Assembly (NCBI GenBank): GCA_022494885.1
Contig: JAGVSM010002370.1
Coordinates: forward strand, 59,900 to 123,899
DNA from: Micrasema longulum
Taxonomy: Eukaryota > Arthropoda > Insecta > Trichoptera > Brachycentridae
DNA length: 64,000 nt
Reading direction: 5' to 3'
Below, piece after piece: positions 41,846 to 52,383 of this stretch. How positions within the stretch are numbered: the stretch's first letter is position 1; each line of letters opens with the position of its first letter. The notes beneath the pieces were generated by a model. The model did not search any database, was not told the DNA's origin, and saw only the letters and a list, made by a program, of their open reading frames with translations. The position numbers and the translations under genes are program-made.

Positions 41846-43156
41846 TGATGTTCTTAATTTAATTATACACTGTGTTTGTGGGTAAAATTATTTGTAATAT
41901 TTTATTGGATTAAATGCATCATAAAATTCATTAATGGACTAAATAATATAGTTTAAAAATCCTATTAATTTATAGAATTAAGACTCACGCAAGAAACAAT
42001 GTGGTTTTATTACCAACTTTTCACACATTTTTGGGTAGAATGGGGTCGTTAAGTTAAACCCATTAAAATAGGAGTCTCTAAGAAATTTCATTAAGGTGCT
42101 TTGTATGATGGGGACAAAGCGACAAGGTATGTAGAGTTCTAGATTCATTTAGGGAGTATTTAAACTTTCTACCCCTTAATAAAAAGCTAACCTTTATGGA
42201 GGCTGTTTTTAAATGCCGAACTTAAAAAAACGAATTAAATAAACATAAGAAAGCAATAATTTTCTTATAAAAAACATACTTCAGTTTTTTATGTAACTAA
42301 AATATAATTACTTTTTGACAGGCAGATTACGCCTCTTGAAATTTAGGCGAAATAGAGTGACATTGGTATTTACATAAAGACAAATTATTGAAGTAAAATT
42401 TGTTTCAACAAATTAAAGGTAATTAATTGAAGGAGAAATATATTTTTTTTTTAAATGTCAAAAATAATTTTAAAAATTTTAATCACATAAATATTGTTGT
42501 ATTTTCTTTAAAATCTTTTGATCAACGTTTTCGTTGAATTTTGCTTTTGGTAATCTTTAAAATAATTTAAATAGTTTAGTTCAAACTCGTTTTTATGGAA
42601 TCATGTTTCTCGTGTTATTTTAGAAATAATACTTTAGTGGTAAGTTTTTCATTTCTGTAGAACGTTTATAGAAAAAAAATATATATTTGCATCGGCCATT
42701 TGACGGCATTAAAGTTTTTCCGTGTATTTCCGTTTATTTATGCCCGTACATGTATAAAGGAAGCAAAAAAATATAATAAAGAAAACTAAAATAAAGAAGA
42801 AGACACAGAGAATCTAAAATTGCAAAATTTGATGCTAAAACGTGACCTAGAAAGCAAACATTGGTATATTGGTTCCTAGTTTCAAAGAAGTTTGTTCTTT
42901 GCTGCACCTATAGTAAAGCGTCCCGAGAGTCGAGAAGTTTGTCAGAAGAAAGTTTTCTAGAACGATAACTATTATTCCTTTATCACATAGAGACTTAGTT
43001 CGCAAGAGACAATACGTTTTCTCACCATTTTCATCTTTCACAGAGAGTCGTTTTTAGAGAGATAAACGAGATTTCAGTCCTAACGTTTTCTTGAAAATAT
43101 AACGGACTTTTCTGCTTACCGTAGTTGTTGTTATATTCTAACACTTTTTATGCATA
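41846..43156. other. unassigned sequence
   Basis: 42160-42420 resembles 34855-35070. The 64-codon frame at 42847-43041 (-) is unsupported. No other feature recognised. Confidence 0.35.
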
Positions 43157-44424
43157 GAGAGCCGATCGATAATGAAGCTACCTAGCGCTAGATGGCAGCA
43201 CAAACACAAAAAAGATTTATTTTTTCCAAATTGCAATCTGTCAAACGGCAGCTGTTAAAATGTCACCCAAATTCATCGATTAGTTTATTTGTTGTTGTCG
43301 TTTGAAGGAAACAACTTTTGTGTTTCTTGAAAAATTTAAAAAAATTAATTTTGTACAGTGATCAAACACTATTATTTGAAAGGGAAAACGGCAAAAAAGA
43401 CGAAAAAAAACCCCGATAAACATTACAGTAAGTTTGTTCCGTCAGATTACATGGTAAAATATTAAATTGCTGAACTTAAACGCGGCCAAACAAGCACTGC
43501 AATAATACCATCGACAGGAAGGCCAAAAGAGGTGATTACTGAAGAAAATATCAAGAAAATCCTCGATATAGTTATGAATGATCGCCAAATGAAGTTGCGT
43601 GAGATTGTTGGAATAGCAAACATTTCATATGGACGCGTGTTTAACATTTTACATGAACATTTGCATATGAAAAAGCTATCGGCAAGATTAGTGCCGCGTT
43701 TGCTCAGTGTCAAACAAAAACCAACAGTGTTTGGACATGATAAAGCGTAATCCTATTGATTTTTGGCGTCAATTAATAACTGTTAATGAAACGTGGGTGC
43801 ACCATTATACACTTGAAACCAAAAATCAATCGAAACAATGAGTGTAAGCTGGTGGAAGTGCTCCGAAGAAGGCAAAGGCAGTGAAATCGGCTGGCAAGGT
43901 TTTGGCCACTGTATTTTGGGATGCACTCGGAATATTGCTCATTAATTATCTTAAAATGAATCCACAATTACAGGAAAGTATTATCGTGCATTATTGGATC
44001 AATTGAATGATGCAATCAAGGAAAAACGACCACATTTAAAGAAGAAAAAAGTACTCTTTCTTCTAGACAACGCACCGGTTCACACAACATTAGATACGAT
44101 GCTAAAATTACGTAAAATACACTTTGAATTGGTTGATCATCCACCTTATAGTCCAGATTTAGCTCTTAGTGACTTTTTCCTGTTTCCAAACTTAAAAAAA
44201 TGCCTCTCAGAAAAAAGATTCAGCTCAAACGAAGAAGTGATTACCGAAACTAACGTGTATTTTGAGAGGTTCCCGAAATCGTATTATTCAGATAGTAGAA
44301 AAAAGTTAGAATATCGTCTTACTAAGTGTGTCGAAGTAAAAGGAGACTATGTTGAGAAATAAATGGTTTTTGAAAAAAAAATCTTTTTTTCTACTTAGGT
44401 AGCTTCATTTTCAATCCGCCCTCG
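43157..44424 (+). mobile_element. mariner transposon, complete but inactive
   Basis: Terminal inverted repeats of about 29 bp: the left begins GAGAGCCGATCGATAATGAA GCTACCTA, the right (reversed) CGAGGGCGGATTGAAAATGA AGCTACCTA. TA duplications flank it (43155-43156 and 44425-44426). At 1268 bp it has the usual size of mariner elements. The inner 10+ bases of the repeats (AATGAAGCTACCTA) match exactly, and the outer ends have diverged. Confidence 0.9.
43258..44362 (+). pseudogene. mariner transposase relic
   Basis: DD34D transposase, cut-and-paste in the nucleus. Landmarks: helix-turn-helix part GQTSTAIIPSTGRPKEVITE and VGIANISYGRVFNILHEHLH; catalytic block 1 TVNETWVHHYT, where the first catalytic Asp is Asn (codon AAT 43785-43787; the family has T-D-E-T-W); block 2 VLFLLDNAPVHTT with Asp intact; block 3 HPPYSPDLALSDFFLFPNLK with the third Asp intact. 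A stop (TGA 43839-43841) replaces a Trp after NQSKQ, another stop lies in the N-terminus, and frameshifts split the frame near 43750 and 43950. The final 122 codons (43994-44362) are open. Not functional. Confidence 0.9.
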
Positions 44425-44460
44425 TATGTATATAAGCAAAAGTTTGATGGAGGTTATTGG

Positions 44461-44605
44461 GAGAGTTAAGGACCCGTGGTTAGTGTCACGTATTCAACCA
44501 TCAAAGGTCCAAGGTTTGAACCCCGCTCTATTGCAACCTGATCCTCATTTTCTAATAATGTTGTCCAGTTGAAATATTTGAGCAAATCGTCAAGACCATA
44601 AAAAT
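44461..44605 (+). mobile_element. SINE family C, degraded
   Basis: GGACCCGTGGTTAGTGTCAC, B box GGTTTGAACCCCGC, then TCATTTTCTAATAATG and GAAATATTTGAGCAAATCGT. Confidence 0.65.
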
Positions 44606-44639
44606 TTCTCTTTTAAAAAAATTACCGGTAATATTTTAA

Positions 44640-44815
44640 ACCTGCGGGCTCTCGCTGTCCTGAAAGGCCGTCGATGACGATCTTTCGACTTTATTCGGTG
44701 GAACTAAGGGGTGCTAGATTGACGTGGGAAGAGGCAAAAATGCTGGGTGGTGATAGGGTCTCCTGGAGGCAACTGGTGATATCCACCGGCTCCACTTAGG
44801 AGCTGACGTGGAAAA
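44640..44815 (+). pseudogene. LINE reverse transcriptase tail (family of 884)
   Basis: KPAGSRCPERPSMTIF then (43 bases on) GARLTWEEAKMLGGDRVSWR, QLVISTGST and stop, followed by GGAGCTGACGTGGAAAAGAA. It joins the segment seen at 884-1027 to the one at 15045-15190. Confidence 0.65.
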
Positions 44816-44824
44816 GAAAGAAAG

Positions 44825-46979
44825 AGATTTTAATTTTATTCAACGTAGTCATGTATTTTATTTTATATTGAAAGTCGGTATACACAAAATAAAATCAAAG
44901 ATAATCAATAAAAATCGTATACGGTGATTGTTGTTTTAAAATTATTTTAAGAAACAGTTAAATCGGATTTAGAACACATTAATTTTTTTTATTGATTAAT
45001 GATACGATAGATTAAAAATATATTTAAAACAGTTAAACGTTTTGTTTAAATGATATTTATTTAATTTATTTATTAATTTACATGCCCTACGGGCTTTTGC
45101 ATTTATCAAAAATACATTTAAGTGTAGCAGTGAAACATAAATATGTACAATGTTCTACTAACAACAATTTTAACTTTTAATATACAGCCACTTGGCATGA
45201 AAACATGTCATAATAAAAATAAAATTATGTTTTTGTTACGAAAGTGGTAAACAGACAGCACGTTTCTATATTTATTTATTGTTTATGTAAAATATATTTT
45301 TTTCTCTCATTGAATACATTTTTGTTATTTTCTTACGTTAACCTTTTGTTTTATTTCTTTCTTATATTATTTACATTTTTTAATATCTTAATTTTAATAT
45401 GTACATTTAATTTTCATGTTATTTTTTTTTTTTCTGTAGATATGAATTGAAATTTTCGATCAACTTTGTTTAATCTTCTTTTGATAACATACTATGTAAA
45501 TATGTGTTAATATTTTTTTCCTATATTTAAAACGTATTTAGGTAAATTGGTATTCTTTAATTTTAATTGTATTATTTTACTCTATTTCCTTACTTTTTAA
45601 AATAATATTTCATTAAACTATTTTCATCTGGTTTTGTTCAGTTTTTTTCTTCTTAATAATATTTTTCAAAGCATCGAAAACAAAATTATACATGTTCATT
45701 ATTTTATGCGTATACAGTATTATATCTGTCCTTTTTTTATTTTATTATTAATTAAAACTCATGTTTGTCTGAGCACCCGATGACAAACTATTATTGAATA
45801 GTTTATTAGGACAAAATATATTTTAATACTCCGTTTTCTTTGTAATGTATGAATATTGTAATTATGTGTATATTTTATGAAACTGTTTATGAAATATTTT
45901 ATTTTACTGAAAAAAAAAACACACGAAAAACTGAAATAATCACCTGAAAATAGTTTCGATCACAAAACAAGCATTTTTCAATTTGCAAAAAACACCCACA
46001 GCACCAGAAAAATTTTACCTTACTTTGAAAATCATTAAAACTCTACAAATAAATTATAAGTTTCTTGTTTATAATATTTAAAAAAAATGTATTTATTGCT
46101 TATCATTTGTCAAAATCAAAAACATTTCAACTGTTGTGTAGATTTGATTATTCAATTTCCAAAAGGTGCTAAAATTTTAGTTTCTATTTTCTATGGCTGG
46201 CTGCTTTCTGCATTACTACCTTAAATTATTGTTTTAAGCAATCGATTTCATAATATGTGTACATACGAGTATAATGTTTTAAATTGTAATTTGTTTACTG
46301 CTGTGATTATTTTTGTCATACGATTTTGTGAAAGGTTCATCGAACCATTAATAAACAAATAGGTATACTGCGTCTTTTAATTATATTGATTGAAAAGCTT
46401 CTCAAACTTTAAGATACAGTTATTTAATATAGAATATGAATATTTTAAATAATCGATCAGTAAACGAGTTACTACATATTTAAATTAAATAAATATTTTT
46501 TTTCAATAAGTTTAAAAACGTGCTTGTACACGGCAATATATTATTGTTGTTTTTTTTCAGAATACAGTTCTGCGTGAAATAGTACCAATATTTCGAACGA
46601 GTGTCAACTGGTTGGCTGCTCTCAATAAACAATCCCGAAAAAGGAAATAGGGTGGACAAAAGTCCGTCCCGAAGTTTAGAGATTGGCGGGTTCACCAACC
46701 ACGCTTGAGGTCCTGGGTTCGATTTTTGGAAAGTTTGATATCCACAAAATATATTATACTTAAACAAATAGGCAAACAATAAGAAATTGTGTGTGTGTGT
46801 GCGTGAGATAGAGGATGGGTAAAAGTGGGCATGTGTGTGTGAAAGAGGGTATGTATTAGGGTGTGAAAGTGAGGGTGTGTGTATTTGTGAATAAGTATTA
46901 GTTTTGTATTTGTAAATATTATAAAATCGCAAAATTAAGACATTCAACAATAATTGTTAAATTGTAAATATTTTTTAAT
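44825..46979. other. unassigned AT-rich stretch with scraps
   Basis: 45065-45150 (minus strand: AAAAGCCCGTAGGGCATGTA AATT then TAAATAAATTAAAT) is a likely LINE 3' end. 46690-46735 (+) has a tRNA-like B box GGTTCGATTTTTGG in a degraded SINE. 46790-46870 is TG-rich. The 156-codon minus frame across it arises from that TG repeat. Otherwise nothing. Confidence 0.35.
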
Positions 46980-47250
46980 TAAGCTTTATGTATGTTTAGA
47001 CATGATGGTGTTCGCATTTCTATAAATTTGCATGTGTTTTATGTGTTTTTGGAAATACTATATAAATATATACTGCGGTGATGCTAAAAGTGGGGGTGTA
47101 TTTTAGTATTTGCATGTTGGTGTAGTGAGTGTCCTGACGAAGAGATGGGTACGTTTCGAAACCGGAAGACTGAAAAAGTTGGTAAGTGGTTATATACTGA
47201 TATATATTTATATTCAATAAATATATATATATTTAAGGAAATAACCCGCT
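46980..47250 (+). mobile_element. PLE 3' end
   Basis: GTGGGGGTGTATTTTAGTAT, TTGCATGTTGGTGTAGTGAG, then the ribozyme motif and GGTAAGTGGTTATATACTGA. This matches the order of the PLE copy at 54225-54510 (GCATGTTGGTTTAATTGGTG, ribozyme, GGTAAGTAGTTGTATAAAAA). Confidence 0.7.
47130..47171 (+). ncRNA. hammerhead ribozyme motif, cleavage site mutated
   Basis: TGTC-CTGACGA-A-GAGAT...GTTTC-GAAA-CCGGAA-GAC. The core boxes are intact and helix II pairs with two G-U wobbles, but the cleavage triplet is GAA instead of NUH (U to A), which should abolish cleavage. Confidence 0.6.
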
Positions 47251-47368
47251 AAGCCACTATTTTGAGGCTTAGGGTAAGATAGAGAAAATACTGAAGAAAG
47301 TAATGAAAAATACCCTAAAACACCTAGACCAATTGTGAAAAAAACTATTACATGGGTTTTTTTCTTGC

Positions 47369-47435
47369 AACTGGCGGGAATCGAACCCAAGACGCCTGTT
47401 TCACAGTTGGCCGTCTAACCAACTGCGCCACGGCA
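47369..47435 (-). repeat. tRNA-like unit (SINE family D or tRNA pseudogene)
   Basis: Minus strand: GCCGTGGCGCAGTTGGTTAG (A box), then CTTGGGTTCGATTCCCGCCA (B box). The acceptor strands do not pair, and the anticodon arm has only CTG/CAG. Not a functional tRNA. The 2034-2071 fragment is related. Confidence 0.6.
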
Positions 47436-48789
47436 TAATTTAACATATTGTTTATTTTTTAATGGTTTAAACATAAATATACATGTGTATTGAAAAGGGC
47501 ACTTTTCAATAGAAACGAGGAGCCTTTTATTCACAAATATTTACGAGATTGGAAAAGTTTGAGCGACGCAAGAATAAAGAGATTTCACTTTCTCATTTCT
47601 TAAAACCGGAGAGATGTTTCCAGTAACTCAAATAAATAGAAGTAAACCTTGAAGATGTATCGTAATCCAATAGCATTTGAGGACAAGCAAAATAAATCTC
47701 TTTCTAGGTATACTATCTCCTTTAATGAGATTTCATAGAAGGGTAAATAAACCTTCTGCCATTTTGAGCCGTAAAATTGTACGATTTTGCCAAAGACGGA
47801 TTACGCTCTGGTGGCAAACAAAATAAAACAGAATTTCCATTAGTGAGGACAGGTAATAACGGAGAAACCAAATTACATATTTTTTAAATACCCAAACACA
47901 AAGTGGTATTATAAAGCTAAATTTAAAACATACATTAGAATCTAAATAAGAGTCATTGAAATCTGTACAACAACCCATCACGAGAAAATCTTAAAAAGGG
48001 ATTTAAAAATTTTAAATGTCATATTTCGCGATTTTAATTGAAGTGAACTCTGCTAATTACACTGCCCCTTTCAATGTCAGTGCAAATGATATAAATGGCT
48101 TTTTCGGATATTGTTATTTATCATCATGATCATATTGCAAACACAAATGGTAGCAAAAACTGTATTTGCTTGTATCACAATAGCCTATGTCCATTTTAGT
48201 AATTTTTAATAATCTTAGATTAGGTTATAATTATCGTCATTTTAAAAACTTCTAGATCCTACGCCATTCAAATAAGTCACCAAAATTTTAGCATTCTGCC
48301 TATGTTTAAGTTTTATTCTTAAAAAGTCCAAAATAATATATGAATTTCCTAATATTAACTTAATTCAAATTATTATTAAAACATATACTAATTATTAATA
48401 TTACTAAACAATATACATGTACTAATTTTTTATTTTATTTAAAGCCAACGAATAAGATTACTTTTTAAGAGCTAACTTATATTTTTAAAAAGCTAACTCA
48501 TAAGAGCACGCATTTTTATTATTTTTTTATTATTTAGATAACAAATAAAAATACAATGTTACAACCAAATTAAATTTTTTACATGAATTAAATACACATA
48601 TTTACATTAACGTTTCCAATTACGTAAAAGAAATAAACAATTCTTGTGTACATAATGGGGAGTGACGTCTTTTCATTTTCATGTTTTTTTAACTTACATT
48701 TGAATGATTTTTTTTGTTCCCTTATTTCTAATGGTATTTCCCTAAAATAGAACTGTATGTTTTTGTTTTACTTTTTTCTTTAGTCTTTT
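47436..48789. other. unassigned AT-rich sequence
   Basis: An 82-codon minus frame (47733-47981) without motif; nothing else recognised. Confidence 0.35.
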
Positions 48790-48860
48790 TTTAAAATTTC
48801 TTCAACTCTTCCATCTTTTGACTTCTGTGAAGTAGAAGAGCTGAAACATTTATTTATGTG
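48790..48860 (+). repeat. R400 fragment joined to a PLE end
   Basis: TTCTTCAACTCTTCCATCTT, GACTTCTGTGAAGTAGAAGA and GCTGAAACATTTATTTATGT are R400 forward sequence, immediately followed by a PLE ribozyme motif. Confidence 0.65.
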
Positions 48861-48864
48861 TCCA

Positions 48865-48899
48865 TGTCCTGATGAATCTGGTCTCGAAATCGGTAGACA
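48865..48899 (+). ncRNA. degenerate hammerhead ribozyme motif
   Basis: TGTC-CTGATGA-...-GAAA-TCGGTA-GACA keeps both boxes, helix I and a GUA triplet, but helix II is reduced to ATCTGGTCTC and can hardly pair; helix III has a G-U pair. Probably inactive. Confidence 0.5.
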
Positions 48900-50129
48900 T
48901 AGAATAGTTATAGTAATAGTAAAATTAATTACTTAAAAAAAGTTAAATTGTATCTCTTAATTCAATATATAAATAAAATAAGATAAAATACATATTTTAG
49001 GGATGTAAATTCAAATAAACAATAATTAATTATACCGATAAAAATATTATGTATTTAAGTTACTCGATCCAATATTTTTTCAAAAATTTTAATATGAAAA
49101 GCTTGTCTAAATATCTTCGGCTGTCAGAATAGAGTTGTAAACTAAAATATAGAAAAATTATCAAGGAAAAGATTTAAAAAAATATATTGCTCTGCTCTTG
49201 AGGACTCCCACGTACAGTACAAAGATGCTATTAATTTTATTCAGGACTTGATCGCTCCGATCAAAGTTGAAATATGTCCTTAATGATAAATATCATATTT
49301 TACCGTTAAAAATAATGATGAAGGATCAGATTTTTTGAAAAAAATGTGAAAAATATGAAGGATTTATTCCTCTAAGATTTTAATGACCAAATTGATCATC
49401 ATTTTTCCACGAAAAAATCGTTGTAACGTTTTAAACCAAATGGTTTCATTATATTTTCTAGTTGAACATATACCAGGGGCGTGCGGTGATGTTTTCGAAT
49501 TGGGAAGCAGTCGCTTGGTACTAGGTACATAGAAAAATTATGTACCTACAACCAATACAATAATTCAAGCTAAGTGCTTTGAAATAAAGTAAAAAGCAAT
49601 TTCGTGCCCTAATTTCAGCATTTGATAGTTAAATTTCATAGTTTAATATTATATCACGTCCACCAATTTAAGTGCTAAATTTGTTGTAAAATGGCCAAAA
49701 TATATGAGAATTAAACATGGATTGGTTTGTTAGAACTGCTTCCACTGAGCTTATAAAAGCTCAATTTGTGCGTGCGCAAACTACTGAGCAACCGCTTTAT
49801 AGGAACCAGCAGACTTACGCAGTTCCTTATTCTAGAATAAGACGGAGTGCAATAAATTTCACTTCAGTAAGCGCATAGCTGCGAAGGCAAAAGGTTGTGT
49901 ATATGTCGCAATTTTAACAGTTATAAATAAATGAACATCATTTCAGATCGCTACGATTGACAACAAACTGATAAAAGACTATTTTTTTTTAAATATTACA
50001 CATGGAAAAGTCTTTTAGTGGTTGTATACAAATTAAAAACATTTTTTAAAACGTTTGACATCAAAATTAATTCTTTAATCATCAATAATATGATAAAAAA
50101 CTATTTCTTGAAGTTATTATATTCCGTTT
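48900..50129. other. unassigned sequence
   Basis: 49475-49520 (ACCAGGGGCGTGCGGTGATG) and 49735-49880 are GC-richer and may be a further repeat, but no partner was found in the window. Confidence 0.3.
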
Positions 50130-50835
50130 TGATGTTTTCTATCTCTGTTGCAACCTATTTAGATATGAATAACTCCTTAGGGAAGAAAACCAGCCAGTCT
50201 GCAAGCATTTTTACATACTTAAACATTGTTGAATTAACTACCTGGTAAAAGAAGAAGGAATTTTCTTCGGAAATATTTCCAGGTGGAACTCTGATAGCTT
50301 GGAGAAAACTATTCTCGTGGGAAGTGTCTAAAGGACAAGGTCGCGTGGACGTCAACCGACAAGATGGAGCGGCGTAATCACTGAATTATCAGAATCATCA
50401 CTGACGAATGCCTATAGAAGAGCACAAGACCGTTCCAGTTGAAGGGAGACTGTCCACAGACGAGCCATGCCTGGAGTCAGGCGTAATCACCATCCTCAGA
50501 CATGAAGCACGGATTGAAGAGAGAGAATAAGAAGAAGCATAAAAATTGTAAAAAAATTCAGGCGTTGCCTAGTAGGTGATTTGGTTCAGCCGGATGAATC
50601 TCACCCACATGATAAAGGTTTCAGCTCCTTTACTTTACGAAATTCAACAGATGGAAGAATTGAGTAAATGCGGATGTTTAAACATGGGCAGAATGGTGAA
50701 TGTTACACAGTGTATAAAGTGGCCACTTAAACTAGCTATTGGCAGGTCATAAGTCCTGTAAATGCCTAGACTTACATATTCCATTCTCGAAAATATTTTT
50801 TCTCTCTTTTGCAACATATTTAGTTATGATATCAC
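50130..50835 (-). repeat. R400 (subfamily B) split by an RTE-like LINE
   Basis: 50130-50257 (CTCTGTTGCAACCTATTTAG, CTCCTTAGGGAAGAAAACCA, to CTACCTGGTAAAAGAAGAAG) continues at 50538 (CATAAAAATTGTAAAAAAAT TCAGGCGTTGCCTAGTAGGT) and runs to about 50835. Confidence 0.85.
50258..50528 (+). mobile_element. RTE-like LINE 3' end with GAA-rich tail
   Basis: RSRGRQPTRWSGVITELSES, SLTNAYRRAQDRSS, then (shifted) WRETVHRRAMPGVRRNHHPQ T-stop: the C-terminus of an RTE-like LINE (RGR-P-TRW-D-I; AQDR-x-W). AAGAAGAAG is present at both edges (50249-50257, 50529-50537); because the tail itself is GAA-rich, tail and target duplication cannot be separated. The homologous region of the minus-strand LINE is 23430-23590. 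Confidence 0.8.
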
Positions 50836-51471
50836 AGTTATTACAAGATAGATCTTCTCGTTATATTGCTTTTTCAAATTTTTACGATTACTTGCTATAC
50901 CTGTTATTCTTTCTTTACTCTTTCTTTTTTCTCTGCTGCATTGACATGTTTTTATACTTTTAAACTACTTTTAATTACCTATATTATGTAGGTATATAAA
51001 ATCTATATATTGCTGCTCTTACAATGTGTCATTAATTTTAAAGATGTTTTTTAAATTGGCTAAAATTTACTGTCTTATATTTCACTTAAAAATTCTTCTC
51101 ATCGTTTCTTTGAACCCCTTAAAATATGTGTGTGTATATTTATGTTTTTACTTTTTTTTTTTTTTAATTTTATTTTATTTTATTTTTACATCTGAGCATG
51201 TTTTTCATTCTTTATTTTAATTCTTGACTTTGAATTACTTTTACAAATTTTCTTCATTTTTAATATTATTTCCATTTGTTAATACTAACTACAAACTACA
51301 AACTTTAAAACAACTTTTTTTTTACTTAAGTTTTAATTTTTAAACAACTTCTATTTATGTTTTTTTTCCTTCTCTTTTTTAAACTTTCATTAAAAACCTT
51401 ACATATAAATGCTTTTTAATATGGGAACCTCATTGGTCCATTAGAGTTAAGTCTAACTGCGTAAAATATTA
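50836..51471. other. unassigned T-rich sequence
   Basis: Long T runs; frames at 50739-50963 and 51026-51220 reflect base composition. It ends with AAATAAAAG-type sequence and may be a retroelement 3' region. Confidence 0.3.
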
Positions 51472-52046
51472 AACTTTGTAACTGTACTGCATGTTTCCTA
51501 AATAAAAGAAAAAAAAATAGATACATTGTTACTTCGACAGAGATGGAAGTACTAAAAAGAAGCTTAGAAGCGGAGATCATAATATCAGGTAAGTATTTCT
51601 AGTCTTTTATTTCTTTAATAAATTACAATAAACTTCCACCAAGAATTTTCACTTCAAACTTGAACACTCGGGGGCGAAGGTTTTTTATTAAAAAAGAGAA
51701 ATTGTTAGGAGCGCAGATTTATTTTAAATGTCATGTAATTTTTTTCTTTGTAAAGTCAGCTGGGGTAAGAGTAAATACGGGACAAGAGGAACAAAAGCTC
51801 GTTTATCGAAATGTATAGAATTAAAAGCTTTATTGCTCAGTCGGTAAAATAAAAAGATGCGCTTTTGTTCCAGAATCAAAACAACGATGACACTATTGCA
51901 TTATAATTTTAAAACACAGGGAAATAACAATTTACACTTTCTAAGTTATATAAATATTTTTATATAACCACTTACCGGCTTTTCTACGTCTACCGGTTTC
52001 GAGACGTAACCGTCTCTTCGCCAGGACACCAATTAAACCAACATAC
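51472..52046. repeat. recent duplication, copy 1 (575 bp)
   Basis: Aligns without visible indels to 52375-52949 (constant offset 903), with few substitutions. It contains CGACAG|AGATGG...ATATCAG|GTAAGTATTT, an exon-like segment bounded by splice-like sites, PLE 3' sequence and a hammerhead motif on the minus strand. Confidence 0.9.
51987..52028 (-). ncRNA. hammerhead ribozyme motif with mutated core
   Basis: Minus strand: TGTC-CTGGCGA-A-GAGAC-GGTTAC-GTCTC-GAAA-CCGGTA-GACG. The invariant A of CUGANGA is G here; the duplicate at 52890-52931 keeps CTGACGA. Helix I ends in a G-U pair. Confidence 0.7.
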
Positions 52047-52190
52047 AAACCAACATGCAAAACCCACCACACACCTTCACTATAGTTGTTGCACAAAAAT
52101 ATAAAACCAACACACATGCATTTTAATAAGCACATGCACGAATTAGGGCAAACATGCACTGATTAATTTTTTGTTTCTGTTATTGTCCTT
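52047..52190 (-). mobile_element. PLE 3' region upstream of the ribozyme
   Basis: Reversed: AATCAGTGCATGTTTGCCCT, TTATTAAAATGCATGTGTGT, GCAACAACTATAGTGAAGGT, closely matching 54240-54375 (plus strand) and 53670-53790 (minus strand). Confidence 0.8.
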
Positions 52191-52208
52191 GTTAAAATTC
52201 TTGTTTCA

Positions 52209-52383
52209 ATCCTTGTTCTTCAGTTTACGTTGGAAGAACATCAAGAAATTTTGATACTCGTTTTAAAGAACATATAAGGTGTCTTCACAATAATAATTTC
52301 TATGAATTCACAAATCACCGAATCAATTTAAATCATGACTTTAATAAAAATACAGGTATTAAAACTTACATACTAACTTTGTA
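52209..52383 (+). pseudogene. PLE GIY-YIG endonuclease fragment
   Basis: Reads NPCSSVYVGRTSRNFDTRFK then EHIRCLHNNNFYEFTNHRIN, LNHDFNKNTGIKTYILTL and stop. YVG-R-(T/S)-R...(T)RF-x-EH is the second half of the GIY-YIG nuclease domain that PLEs carry C-terminal to their reverse transcriptase. The first (GIY) half and the reverse transcriptase are missing. It lies in opposite orientation to the PLE 3' region immediately to its left, so this is an inverted junction. Confidence 0.8.

Noticed and set aside
46480..46950. 156-codon minus-strand frame
   Set aside because: Its middle is a translated TG/CA repeat (HTHTH-like) and a tRNA-like fragment lies within it; no domain.
47369..47435. Possible functional tRNA gene
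   Set aside because: A and B boxes are present, but acceptor strands do not pair and the anticodon arm is defective.
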